Assembly (NCBI GenBank): GCA_031769625.1
Contig: JAUIMM010000188.1
Span: forward strand, 11,275,001 to 11,339,000
Direction: 5' to 3'
From: Taudactylus pleione
Lineage: Eukaryota > Chordata > Amphibia > Anura > Myobatrachidae
Length of the DNA stretch: 64,000 nt
Numbering within the stretch: the first letter of the stretch is position 1; the number at the start of each line of letters is the position of its first letter. Made by a program: the position numbers and the translations under genes. The notes beneath the pieces were generated by a model. That model saw nothing but the letters and a program-made list of their open reading frames with translations. It was not told the origin of the DNA and did not search any database. Of this stretch, positions 35,940 through 46,026 are shown piece by piece.

Positions 35940-36458
35940 GGACCTGATTCAGAGCCGGACGCTCTGACCAGAGCGCTCGCTCTGAATCAGGGCACTCCAC
36001 CATTAAAATGGAGCGTCCTCCTGGACGCTCGTATAGCTGTGGGTGACCACCCACAGCATATACGAGCGTACAAAAAGATGGTCGCCATGGTTTTGACCAT
36101 CGCGACCATCGGACTTGCGACGGAAACCCTGCGGTAGGGTTTCCCAGCCACAAGCCCTGGAGTGATTTTGGCTCTATCAGAGCCAAAATCACTCCCACTG
36201 ACATCACTAGTGTTGTCAATGGGAACGCCTCCGTCTGGCAGGCACGCCCCCGGCACGCCCACCAAAGGGGGCGTGCTGTTAATCAACATCGACAGCACGC
36301 CCCCTTTGGTGCGAGACCCGGAGCGACAGCTTGGCTGTCGCAGTCCGGGTCTTGCGCATGCGCACGACGGAGCTCCCTCCGTCGTGCGCATGCGCAGTGG
36401 GGAACATTGACCCACTTGCGAGCGTACTGCCGCTTGCGAGTGGGTCTGAATGACCCCC
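35940..36458 (+). mobile_element. H-family serial-hairpin transposon, copy H5 (519 bp, best preserved)
   Basis: TGT is duplicated on both sides (35937-35939, 36459-36461). Ten successive hairpins can be read: 35944-35990 (CTGATTCAGAGC arms); 36025-36068 (ACGCTCGTATAGCTGTGGGTG); 36077-36110; 36114-36154 (GAAACCC/GGGTTTC); 36159-36195 (17-bp perfect arms); 36196-36221; 36261-36310 (ACCAAAGGGGGCGTGCTGT arms, perfect); 36311-36357; about 36354-36395 (GCGCATGCGCACGACGGAG arms); and 36411-36444 (CCCACTTGCGAGCG/CGCTTGCGAGTGGG). Little unpaired sequence remains. No open frame is shared between copies, so it is non-autonomous. Confidence 0.95.
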
Positions 36459-36504
36459 TGTATCAATAAAACATATCCTTGTATCTGAATAACTGTAAAT
36501 ATCT

Positions 36505-36561
36505 ATCAATCTATCTATCTATCTATCTATCTACCTACCTCATATCTATCTATCTGTCTAT
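36505..36561. repeat. (TCTA)n microsatellite, left part
   Basis: TCTA/TCTG/CCTA repeats, interrupted by the solo LTR and continuing at 37503-37574. The two parts were one tract before the insertion. Confidence 0.9.
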
Positions 36562-37497
36562 TGTGATAGAAGCACTGGAGAAGTCTGGGATGGCATATAT
36601 GTGTGTCCCAGATTCCTATCATATGTGATTTAAAACCCCAGGAAAAGTCTGTTATGCCAAACAGACCAGAAGTGTCGGCTTTTGGTAAAAACCGGATAAT
36701 GGGTCCTAGGGGTGTGGATGTGAGAAGAGAAGGGAGGGCTCCATCCACAGGCCATTCCAGGAGTTGGGACATTCAGTCTGAGAGCAGGCTGATTAGTAGT
36801 TGCACCTGGAAGTGGCTCAGATAAGCTGTGTAATGGGGGGGTATCCACTTAGCGATATACAAACGACAGCACGATTGCGACATTGCAATCGTGCTGACGT
36901 TTGTATAGCTAGTGTTGTGCCTAGACTGAACGTTCACTCGTTCAGTCCCGGCACGTCCCTCATCCCCGCACATGCAGAACTTGACGAGATTGTCAGGTTG
37001 ACCAGCATGTACGAGCGATGTTGGATGTCGGAAACGACCCGCGGGCACGCACATCGTGGGTCGCTTCCGTCCTAAACATGCCTGATGCATGCGCAATTTG
37101 CAAGCGATTGCACGATAACGACATCGTTATCGTGCAATCGCTTGTTTAAATTGCTTAGTGGATACCCCCCCATTAGGTTTTGGTTCAGTGTCTCACATAC
37201 CCTGGGGAGAAACAGACACTGAGGTTTGTTTAGAGACACTGTTATTTAAAAGTGCTGTGTTTGTGTTTGTGGTAAGGCAGTAGGCCCTGCCACTTGTAGA
37301 GAGGGAATACCCTGTCTAGTTAGTGCCCAGACGGGCTAGGATTTATTTTTATGCTTTGTTTATTTTGTTGTGTATATTGCACAATAAAACTGGTTCCGAC
37401 CAGCTTGCACGAAAACCCTGGACTGGAGTGCTGCTTCCTGGCTGCTGTGTGTAAGGAGGTTTCCACCTACCCCAGAAGAGGGACCCCCCTACCCCCA
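36562..37497 (+). mobile_element. Probable solo LTR inserted in a TCTA microsatellite
   Basis: Begins TGTGATAG and ends CTACCCCCA (TG..CA), with CTAT duplicated at 36558-36561 and 37498-37501, and microsatellite on both sides. A polyadenylation signal AATAAA lies at about 37383, downstream of a T-rich region, in the plus orientation. No internal retroelement genes are present, so this is a solo LTR. Whether it came from a Gypsy-type or endogenous retroviral element cannot be told. It includes the P1 MITE; without it the LTR is about 590 bp. Confidence 0.65.
36833..37173. mobile_element. P-family palindromic MITE, copy P1
   Basis: Termini ATGGGGGGGTATCCACTTAG and CTTAGTGGATACCCCCCCAT (inverted repeats), with TA just outside each end. 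It contains near-perfect hairpins CAGCACGATTGCGA..GCAATCGTGCTG (about 36867-36898) and CAAGCGATTGCACGATAACG with its complement (about 37100-37144). It interrupts the solo LTR. The interior is homologous to 60222-60561. Confidence 0.75.
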
Positions 37498-37502
37498 CTA
37501 TA

Positions 37503-37574
37503 TCACTCTATCTATCTATCTATCTATCTCATATATATCTATCTATCTCTCTATCTATCTATCTATCTATCTAA
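37503..37574. repeat. (TCTA)n microsatellite, right part
   Basis: Tetranucleotide array with CTCATATA interruptions, continuing the tract at 36505-36561. Confidence 0.9.
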
Positions 37575-37586
37575 TCAATAGCCTAA

Positions 37587-38115
37587 GGACCTGATTCAGG
37601 TTGGATCCCAAGGCTGCGGACGTATGCAGCCGGTCGATGTTTGCGCTCTGCGTATGCATCGCAGTGCGTGCGCAAGCCGGCCACTGCGATCAGGTATGCG
37701 AACGCTGTGGACACGCAGCGGCACAAAGAAATGATGGACAGGAAGCACCTTTTGGGGAAGGAGCGGGGGGTGGTCGAAGGATCGCAGACGTGCCTGTGCG
37801 TTTGAACGCCGTTACAGGGGCGTGCATAATTGAGTCCCTGCGATGGCATACGCAGCCAGAGGTCTAGATGGCTACAGGAAATTTCGCAGTTTGTGAGTCA
37901 GGGTCAGCTTAACCACGACGTATGTGCGTATGGGTCCAATGTTACCCGATGTTACCGATGTTTTTGCTGACTTGCGGATGTATGTAATGGGAAGTGGGCG
38001 GCTTTATACAGAGGTCGGCGTCTTGGTAGAGCACCACGATCGCATTCATTTCCATATTTTCACAGCGAGCGGGTGCGTGCGATTGCAGACGTGCCATCCG
38101 TGCTGAATCAGGCCC
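37587..38115. mobile_element. D-family TIR transposon (529 bp)
   Basis: Starts GGACCTGATTCAGG and ends GCTGAATCAGGCCC, with TAA on both sides (37584-37586, 38116-38118). The termini match the H and C groups but the interior differs (ACGTATGCAGCCGGTCGATG, GTTACAGGGGCGTGCATAAT). Partial relatives lie at about 15600-15930 and 25312-25413. Non-coding. Confidence 0.8.
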
Positions 38116-38304
38116 TAAATATACAAGTAGTAAGATATCTGATGATAATCTGGCAGCCGGCGGGTAACCTGAGCTGCAGCCGTACAGTCTGCCGTCATCT
38201 CCATGAATGAGATATCGTGTTACCGCCGTATCATACAAAGACGTGCAAACAAGTGTAACATACAGACAGACAGCGGTACACACTGCATCATACAGACTTA
38301 GGGA

Positions 38305-38530
38305 CAACGGTACAGTGGCACAGTGTTTAGTATTGCTGCCTCATAGCTTCAGTTCCAACCAGGCTCCTGTGTGTGTGGGGTGTGTATGTTCCCCGTGTTT
38401 GCAGCATGGGATTACTTATTCCCACAATACAAACACTTACTGTAGGCTAACTGGTTTCTGATGAAAATTTAACCCTATAGTGTACAAGTGTAAATGTGCC
38501 AGGGGCCGGGAATATAAGCTCCACTGGGGT
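38305..38530 (+). mobile_element. Degenerate V-type SINE
   Basis: The order of head (CACAGTGTTTAGTATTGCTGC), centre (CTCCTGTGTGTGTGG, ATGTTCCCCGTGTTTGC, ACTGTAGGCTAACTGG) and tail (TATAAGCTCCACTGGGG) follows the SINE at 23456-24398, with many substitutions. Its tail end merges into the 41-bp array. Confidence 0.7.
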
Positions 38531-39736
38531 ACATGTCACACAGACTGGTGTACTATACTGACAGATAATGGTACATGTCACACAGACCGGTGTACTATAC
38601 TGACAGATAATGTACATGTCACACAGACCGGTGTACTATACTGACAGATAATGTACATGTCACACAGACCGGTGTACTATACTGACAGATAATGTACATG
38701 TCACACAGACCGGTGTACTATACTGACAGATAATGTACATGTCACACAGACCGGTGTACTATACTGACAGATAATGTACATGTCACACAGACCGGTGTAC
38801 TATACTGACAGATAATGTACATGTCACACAGACCGGTGTACTATACTGACAGATAATGTACATGTCACACAGACCGGTGTACTATACTGACAGATAATGT
38901 ACATGTCACACAGACCGGTGTACTATACTGACAGATAATGTACATGTCACACAGACCGGTGTACTATACTGACAGATAATGTACATGTCACACAGACCGG
39001 TGTACTATACTGACAGATAATGTACATGTCACACAGACCGGTGTACTATACTGACAGATAATGTACATGTCACACAGACCGGTGTACTATACTGACAGAT
39101 AATGTACATGTCACACAGACCGGTGTACTATACTGACAGATAATGTACATGTCACACAGACCAGTGTACTATACTGACAGATAATGTACATGTCACACAG
39201 ACCGGTGTACTATACTGACAGATAATGTACATGTCACACAGACCGGTGTACTATACTGACAGATAATGTACATGTCACACAGACCGGTGTACTATACTGA
39301 CAGATAATGTACATGTCACACAGACCGGTGTACTATACTGACAGATAATGTACATGTCACACAGACCGGTGTACTATACTGACAGATAATGTACATGTCA
39401 CACAGACCGGTGTACTATACTGAGAGATAATGTACATGTCACACAGACCGGTGTACTATACTGACAGATAATGTACATGTCACACAGACCGGTGTATTAT
39501 ACTGACAGATAATGTACATGTCACACAGACCAGTGTACTATACTGACAGATAATGGTACATGTCACACAGACCGGTGTACTATACTGACAGATAATGTAC
39601 ATGTCACACAGACCGGTGTACTATACTGACAGATAATGTACATGTCACACAGACCGGTGTACTATACTGACAGATAATGGTACATGTCACACAGACCGGT
39701 GTACTATACTGACAGATAATGGTACATGTCATTTCC
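38531..39736. repeat. 41-bp minisatellite, highly homogeneous
   Basis: About 29 units of GTACATGTCACACAGACCGG plus TGTACTATACTGACAGATAAT. Almost all copies are identical; a few carry one substitution or an extra G (AATGGTACATG) at the two ends. Such uniformity points to recent amplification. The array ends within about 5 bp of the predicted donor site of the neighbouring PLAT exon. Confidence 0.98.
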
Positions 39737-39742
39737 TCCTAC

Positions 39743-39941
39743 CAGTATGATCTGTTGCTTTGCCTTCCAGCTGATGAAGGGAATTTTTCCTGTCAGGCGT
39801 TAGCGTTCGGCTGAGCTGGCAATCGGTATGGTACAGAGAAAACCATCGCCGACACGGGAAACGCCACGTCTTGTCTTGGTTTGTGTTGGTAACAAAGACT
39901 TCATCCACGTACCAGGCGTGTTGCTGCTCCAGACCATCATG
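39743..39941 (-). CDS. PLAT/LH2-domain gene, exon D (C-terminal half of the domain)
   Basis: Minus-strand exon. The acceptor CTGATACAG ends at 39942, and coding starts in phase 0 at 39941 with HDGLEQQHAWYVDEVFV, then TWRFPCRRWFSLYHTD and LSRTL. This is the expected end of a PLAT (lipoxygenase-homology) beta-sandwich: the HDN/HDG turn, the W-x-x-x-x-V strand, and the F-P-C-x-R-W block typical of LOXHD1 and polycystin PLAT domains. It continues exactly from the phase-0 end of exon C. The donor is taken as CTG then GTAGGAGG at 39742-39741, giving 199 bp and exit phase 1. Downstream the frame stops within a few codons. PLAT domains bind membranes or protein partners. LOXHD1-like is my best family guess; the exact gene is not established. 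Confidence 0.85.
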
Positions 39942-40211
39942 CTGTATCAGGACACAGAGGTTAGTTCAAATCTTTCCCGATGACCCGATTAATACAGATG
40001 TGCACAGAAAAGTGTATTATTATTTATTTATTTATTTACTAAAGAATGAGACTGTATTTATTATCAGATGCATCCACTCATCATACATATCCCCAATATT
40101 TAAAATTTGCCCCTGCAGTGTTATTATTATAATCAATATTATTATTTATATTTTTATTATTGTCTTTTTTCTACAATAATGAAGAAATCTGGTATTTGGA
40201 AGCTCTCTGTA
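39942..40211. other. Intron sequence, AT-rich
   Basis: Contains TATT-rich tracts at about 40018-40045 and 40120-40160. No element or exon was recognised. Confidence 0.5.
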
Positions 40212-40466
40212 TGGTCAAAATCTCGACGTGTGTGATGTCGGCACTTAGAGTGCCGACGGAAAGTACTGGGGTCAGGGGGAGGGTTAGATTAAGCACTAGG
40301 GGGAGAGGGATAGGTTTAGGATGCGGAGGGGGGATAGGTTTAAGCACTAAGCACTAGGGAGGGAGGGTTTGGGCCAGGGGAAGGGAGAGGGGTAGTGTTA
40401 GGATACTGACCGCCAGCTGTCGGTATCCTAACCCTGTCGGAATGCCGGCATCGTGATTCTGACCCA
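40212..40466. mobile_element. GGTTAG-containing MITE
   Basis: The ends TGGTCAAAATCTCGACG and CGTGATTCTGACCC are imperfect inverted repeats. The interior repeats GGGTTAGATTAAGCACTAGG-like text, and a GATACTGACCGCCAGC..GTCGGTATCC hairpin follows. It is related in style to the T family, but no clear target duplication was found. Confidence 0.55.
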
Positions 40467-40498
40467 ACTCCTCTGTCCCGGCCATAGGACTTTCTAAA

Positions 40499-40665
40499 GT
40501 GTCTGTTTCTACGAAGTCCATAGGGTCCACAGGGTTGACCTTGGGGTATAACTGGATCTGGATCCACGGGCACCACGCAGTTAAAGCTTTTGCTGCTCCC
40601 AGGGTGCACTGGGTCCATCCTCCTATATACCCGGCCCCCGAGCCACAGGCACCTCAGTTGGTAAG
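40499..40665 (+). repeat. DIRS left inverted terminal repeat
   Basis: Complementary to 44885-45047 over most of its length (shared blocks TGACCTTGGGGTATA, GTTAAAGCTTTTGCTGC, ATACCCGGCCCCCG). The arms differ by scattered substitutions, so the copy is not recent. Confidence 0.9.
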
Positions 40666-40773
40666 TAGCCAAGGCCAGAGGAGGAAAAAACAGAGGGAAG
40701 GAAGACTGGAACACACAAGAACCATACTCACAGAGCCCATATGAAGCCAGGTGCATCAAGGGGGGCGCCCTGC

Positions 40774-40880
40774 GGACCCTATGGACTTTGTAGAAACAGA
40801 GATAACAAAGGTAAGTTCTTACCATATCTCTTGTTTTCTACTTCAGGGTCCATAGGGGGTCCACAGGTTTGACCTTGGGG
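40774..40880. repeat. DIRS internal complementary region
   Basis: Contains ATGGACTTTGTAGAAACAGA, the complement of the left outer edge. It is followed by TTTTCTACTTCAGGGTCCAT, the complement of the right outer edge. In DIRS elements this region templates completion of the ends. Confidence 0.85.
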
Positions 40881-40899
40881 ATGTCCCAAAGAGGTTCAA

Positions 40900-42677
40900 C
40901 TAAGGGTGGGGACGCTCCTGTGCTGAAAGGAGAATCCGGCGCCCGAAGGATGCATCCTGAGAGGCGAAAGTGTCAAAAGCATAGAACCTCAGAAAGGTCT
41001 GGATGGAAGACCATGTGGCCGCCTTACACAGCTGATTGGAGTACCAAGGACGTCTGGGCCAAGCCGGAGCCACCAGCAGAAGTGTGCTGCCGTCCTGTTT
41101 GAATTTCTGAAGGACCCGAGGCAGCAGGGATATCGGAGGGAATAGATACGCCAGCTGAAATGTCCATTTCACTGACAGTGCGTCCACCAGGCTTGCGCCT
41201 GCGTCTCTTGTCCTGGATCTGTACACAGGCAGCTTGCGATTGTGACGGGAGGCCATGAGGTACACCTCCGGCAGTCCCCACCTGTCCACGAGTAGTTGAA
41301 ATACCTCTGGATGAAGCGACCATTCCCCGGGATGCACGGTGTGACGGCTGAGGAAGCCCGCCTCCCAATTGAGGACTCCTGGAATGAAGACTGCCAAGAT
41401 GGCCGGAAGGTGGCACTCCGCCCAAGACAGGATGCGTGACACCTCTGCTCGACTGCGAGTCCCCCCTTGATGGTTGATGTATGCCACCGTGGTGGCGTTG
41501 TTGGACTGAACTTGTATGGCCCTTCCTCGAAGAGTGTGACCGGATAACTGGAAGGCCCTGTACACAGCCTGAAATTCCAGAATTGATGGGAAGAACCACT
41601 TCTTCCGCCGTCCAACAGCCCTGAAGTGAAAGTGGACCCGTCACTGCACCCCAACCCCGGAGACTGGCATCTGTCATGAGCAGAACCCAGTCCGGGTTCC
41701 AAAAGGGGCGACCCTTGGTGAGATGAGATGTCTGAAGCCACCAAGCAAGCCACAGGTGCACCTCCGGAGACAACACCAGCATCTGAGTCCTGATCCGGTG
41801 TGGTAACCTGTTCCATTTGGATAGAATCAGCCCCTGCAGGGGCCTGGAATGAAACTGGGCATACTCCACCATGTCGAATGCCGACACCATGGACCCCAGA
41901 TCCCTCATTACCGAGTGAACCGACACTCGGCAACTCGTCAGGCAACTGCACACCCGCAGTTGTAAGGAGGAAATCTTTTCCAGAGTGAGAATCCGGCAGG
42001 GCTCCCAAATGAACCATCCGTTGTGATGGAATCAGGGAGGACTTTTTCCGATTTATCAGCCACCCGTGCATTTGCAGACAAGCGATCGTCAGGTGTAGAT
42101 GTTGTAGAAGTACCTCTGGAGAGCTTGCCAGCAACAGGAGGTCGTCCAGATACGGCAGAAGCCGTATACCCTGGCTCCATAGATGGGCGGCCATGACCGC
42201 CATAATTTTGGTGAATACCCTTTTAGCCATGGAGAGGCCAAAGGGCAGAGCCTGAAACTGTATGTGGTGTTGTCGTATAGCAAACCTCGGATACCGTTGG
42301 TGTGAAGGCGCTATAGGAACATGAAGGTAGGCATCCTGGATGTCCAGGGAGACCATCTAATCCCCAGGTTCCATAGCTAGAATGATGGAACGCAAAGTTT
42401 CCATCCTGAATTTGGGAACTTTGAGAAACTTGTTCAGCGACTTTAAATTAAGGATAGTCCGATGAGACCCATTGGGTTTCTGCACCAGAAACAGAGTAGA
42501 ATAGTAACCCGTCCAGCTTTGAGAAGGCGGAATGGGGACAATGACCCCTGCTTTCAGCAAGGACTCTATTGCCTTCTGAATCTGCAAGGCCTTGGTCTCG
42601 TCCTGAGAAGGACTCGTGCAGAAGAACTGTTGGGTAGGTCTGAGACGAAAGGAGAGGGCATACCCCTGAGAGACCAC
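40900..42677 (-). pseudogene. DIRS RT-RNase H-recombinase polyprotein, inactivated
   Basis: Read from 42677: RT N-terminal (LFLVQKPNGSHRTILNLKSL), then an in-frame stop just before MVSLDIQDAYLHVP, then ALPFGLSMAKRVFTK and YLDDLLLL. A frame change near the GALPDS block leads to RNase H (LLMTDASLRGWGA near 41670). Another leads to the second RNase H part (NNATTVAYINHQGGTRS near 41480). The tail passes from APAWPRRPWYSNQL directly to ATWSSIQTFLRFYAFDTF, which I read as the recombinase C-terminus with its catalytic tyrosine, so most of the recombinase seems deleted. One stop, at least two frameshifts and a deletion: non-functional. Confidence 0.88.
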
Positions 42678-43236
42678 TTCTCGAAAGGGGATGTACTGAA
42701 AAAATCAGTTGATACTGTCGGAATATATTGAAAATGGGGACATTACAAACCCCAGGGCATGTCGATGTTCAAAAATAAAGATATTCCCAGCGCACACCTG
42801 CTTGCACATCAACCTCTTTGAGTATACAAGATAATTCCAAACTAATGGGTACTTTATACTGTAAATGAATAAAATCAACGATTCCAAAGTATATTTAAAA
42901 TGCTGTTTATTTTTGGACACCTTGTGTACAGTAACTCACAAATTTAAATGATAAATAGTATAAGTAACTGTGTGTACAGTATTGTGTTAAAAATGCTTAT
43001 AAGCAAAGAAAATTGATTCTAAAATAATTTATAAAATAGTATATTCTATTATATGTGAGAAGTAATAACAGTCGTATTACAATCTACATAAATAGCAGTA
43101 TTTGTATGGATGCTAGTAGCTCCTAATACCGGTATACACAACAGTTAGGAAGTCCTCAGACAATTCCCCATCATCCGAGGACGCCTCCGAGTCTGATACT
43201 TGCGCAGACAGGGTTGACAAAACAGGGCGTTTAGAC

Positions 43237-43427
43237 GCCTTCTGAGGCTTAACCACAGAAAAAAAAGGATTCCCTCCAGCTCACTGCAGCAATGTGAACA
43301 ATATCAACAACAAATACTTCAATCCTACATGATAATATAGATTCAGAGGTATTTGTTACATACATTTGCAAATATATGAATAAGCGCCAGGCCATCGTCA
43401 AGGCTCCTCTATACTGCCTTCTGAGGC
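43237..43427. mobile_element. Short insertion flanked by a 12-bp direct repeat
   Basis: GCCTTCTGAGGC occurs at 43237-43248 and again at 43416-43427. The intervening 167 bp (starting TTAACCACAGAAAAAAAAGG) are unlike DIRS sequence. A 12-bp duplication fits LINE-type or SINE-type retroposition. The inserted sequence itself was not recognised. Confidence 0.55.
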
Positions 43428-44884
43428 CTGTCACTCCCTAGCATAGTTTGGAAAGCTGAGGATGAGGCCGCCAAACTCTGGACTGAACTGGAGAACACAT
43501 CCACCCATGGTGGTTGACCCGCCTGAATAAGACCCAGAAAGGGAATGACGGACTGCTGAGTCACTGGAGGAGACTGAATATATACATAGGTAACCCCGTA
43601 TATGGACTAACAGTCTGAGGCCCAGAGGGAGACTGCAATAGATGCGGTATACCCTGAGATGGCTGGTTGGGGCAAACCCCTAGGGGGGAGGGCAGTCGGG
43701 ACCGCCAGACGGTCTGCGATGGAAGCCAGACCCTGCTGGCACCTCACACACAGCCCATCCTGTGATAAATCCGCCTGGATAACACCTGCGACGCAGCATC
43801 TGAAGGAGAATAGAATAGGAGCCGCGGAGCGCTAAATTTCCTCGTCAAACATGATAAAATATATATTTCAATACAATAGGGAAGTTCAGTCATTTACTCC
43901 TGGCGCGCCCACAAGCATGCAGCACACAAGCCCACATATATGGTACCGTGTAGCACGCAACTGTATGTGACAGACCTCACAAATACATGAATTTATAGAA
44001 GTGAGGTCTGAGAAAAGCCTTTCCCCACACACCTGCCAGGGCTGTAGGAGAAGGAGAGGGATAGGTATAGACTGACAGTAAGTAGAAATAAAGCACAGAC
44101 AGTCAGCACTAGCACAAGTCACATACAATGCAGAAAGTTAACACTCACTGCACCTTGTCACTACAATCAACCTCCCAGATTCAGTGTATAGTGCCCAGAT
44201 ATAGTGTTGTGTATGCTGTCCTAGCAGGGGAGAGGTACACAGGGGGACCGGGCCACACCTGGCGATGCTGCCAGGGTATAAATGGCCGCCGGAGACCTCA
44301 GAGGAGGAGTGGCCGCAGGAGGAATGCAGCTCAGCATCGCCAGACCTGAGCGGAAAGGCGTGCTGAGCTGAGGGGAGGAGCCGCTAGACAGGGAAGGCTG
44401 CCTCCCCGGCTAGCATTTAACCCCCAGGACGCCGGTTCCCGCTTCCAGCAATTACTCCCTGGTGGTCTAGTGTTCCCGCGGGGTATTCCTCCGTAGAGGG
44501 GGAGCAAGCCGCTACTGCTAGCACCTCTGGTTCGTCCCCAGAGACCGTAGGCAGACGACTCCATATACCCGTGGGTCACCGCAAGCGGTGACACGCGTCT
44601 TACCTGATCCCCGGGTGCTCCGGCAGCAGTCGTGGGATTCCCCAGAGCCCGGCTAGTACAGACTCTGGGGTCCCGACGCGATCCCCAGATCTGTACTGGC
44701 ATTGCGGTGCCAGCGGGGTGTAGGAGCGGCAGCTTTTACGTCCAATGGACAGTCTGACACTGCCGCTCTGAAGAGTAAAAAAAACAAATAAAATTAAATA
44801 AACTCAAAAAATAAAATAAGCTTAGGGGTTGCTATACAGCCCCCCTGTGCACAGGGTGACCCGACTCCGGCCAGGCACCAACTT

Positions 44885-45047
44885 ATACTGAGGTGCCTGT
44901 GGCCCGGGGGCGGGGTATAGAGGAGGATGGACCCAGTGCATCCTGGGAGCAGCAAAAGCTTTTAACTGCGTGGTGCCTGTGGATCCAGATCCAGCTATAC
45001 CCCAAGGTCAACCCTGTGGACCCCCTATGGACCCTGAAGTAGAAAAA
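44885..45047 (-). repeat. DIRS right inverted terminal repeat
   Basis: Inverted counterpart of 40499-40665, ending GACCCTGAAGTAGAAAA. The right edge agrees with the internal complementary region. Confidence 0.9.
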
Positions 45048-45249
45048 CACATATTTTTGAGTTTAGATTTACAGAAGTGCACATTCTGGATGCAATTTAT
45101 AAAACGCACTCGATGCGCAGGTCTAAGCTGATCTTCCCATCGTATATGAAGGTGCAGAAGAATCTGCGGAGACTCTCGGTGCAGAAGTCCAACGTCTGAA
45201 CGCTTTACAGCCACTGCCTCCAACATGTAGTGCCCAGCTTACACTCATA
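45048..45249. other. Unassigned intron sequence
   Basis: No element or exon recognised between the DIRS copy and the following MITE. Confidence 0.45.
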
Positions 45250-45406
45250 GGGGTACATGAAAATGAAAAGTGGGGTTGTTGTCATAGCAACCAATCAGAT
45301 TTTAGATTTCTCTATTGCATTCTAGAAAATGATACACAGATTCTGATTGGTTGCTATGGGTATCACCATCAAGTGTCTATTTTAGAAGCTTTAGTAAATC
45401 TACCCC
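45250..45406. mobile_element. Palindromic MITE (CATAGCAACCAATCAGA type)
   Basis: The arms share GGGGTA at the tips and CATAGCAACCAATCAGA (about 45286) with TCTGATTGGTTGCTATG (about 45341), meeting at a TTCTAGAA centre. Flanks are ATA and ATT, so a 3-bp duplication is possible but not exact. Confidence 0.7.
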
Positions 45407-45828
45407 ATTGTCTTAATTAAGTAAAGTGCGAGTACAAATCTATCAAAGTGCAAAAGGTGTCCACATAAAAGGACTGTACCCGAAGTCCACAGACCTGAGC
45501 ATTGTGAAGATGCACCCTGTGTTGGCCGGCCCCCGAACATGTGATATGGTGATGTCACAACGAGGGGGCGGGGCGGGGCCGGTGAAACTAAGAAAAAGCT
45601 GTGCACCCGAAGTATTCTAAGGGCGTTTCGAGCAGCGGCTTTCTAGACTGCAGGGTGCCACCCGGGGTGATGTCATCACTCGCCCATTCCTAGTTAGTCC
45701 TGGATCTGAGCATTGGTGCAAAAAACCTTTTTGCATCTCCCTTTCCCTGCACAGGTAGAAACAGACCTAAAAATACGTCCTTTTTACCCCTTCTTTGCAT
45801 TTCAATTATCTCTGACTGGTAAGATTAC
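45407..45828. other. Unassigned intron sequence
   Basis: No exon or element ends recognised. Confidence 0.45.
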
Positions 45829-46026
45829 AGGGTGTATTTACTCATCGTCGATTTTTTAGTCGCTTTTTATGTTGATTTTAATCAACTGAAATAGACTCAA
45901 AATCGACTGTATAAATCAATGGCCAAATCTTTAATTTACTAACATTCAATTTTGAATTTGATTTCAAAATCAAATGCGATGTGGGATGATTTTCAAGTAT
46001 GTAAAAATGGTCGTTTTGGAATGTGC
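45829..46026. repeat. AT-rich possible MITE arm (AAAATCGACTG motif), left
   Basis: Begins AGGGTGTATTTACTCATCG and repeats GTCGATTTT/AAAATCGACT motifs. A related inverted end, AGTAAATATACCCCT, lies at about 50689-50703. The two may be arms of one element that now encloses the arrays between them. Confidence 0.4.

Larger units (their letters stand above)
40499..45047 (-). mobile_element. DIRS-like retrotransposon, nearly full length but decayed
   Basis: Inverted terminal repeats face each other: 40499-40665 (CCATAGGGTCCACAGGGTTG onward) and 44885-45047 (ending CCCTATGGACCCTGAAGTAG). An internal complementary region at about 40774-40880 joins sequences complementary to the two outer ends. This is the hallmark of DIRS replication through a circular intermediate. 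Order on the minus strand: gag-like remnants (about 43130-44000), RT, RNase H, recombinase remnant. The left terminal repeat seems to lack about 25 bp compared with the internal region. About 440 bp at 42690-43130 is AT-rich sequence without a DIRS counterpart. Confidence 0.92.

Noticed and set aside
35940..36458. H element as a cluster of structural RNA genes
   Set aside because: Terminal inverted repeats and 3-bp target duplications at the complete copies show that it is a transposon; transcription as RNA remains possible but is not supported here.
41024..41953. 309-codon frame as a separate gene
   Set aside because: It contains the first RNase H block and then shadow sequence; it is one frame of a decayed DIRS polyprotein.
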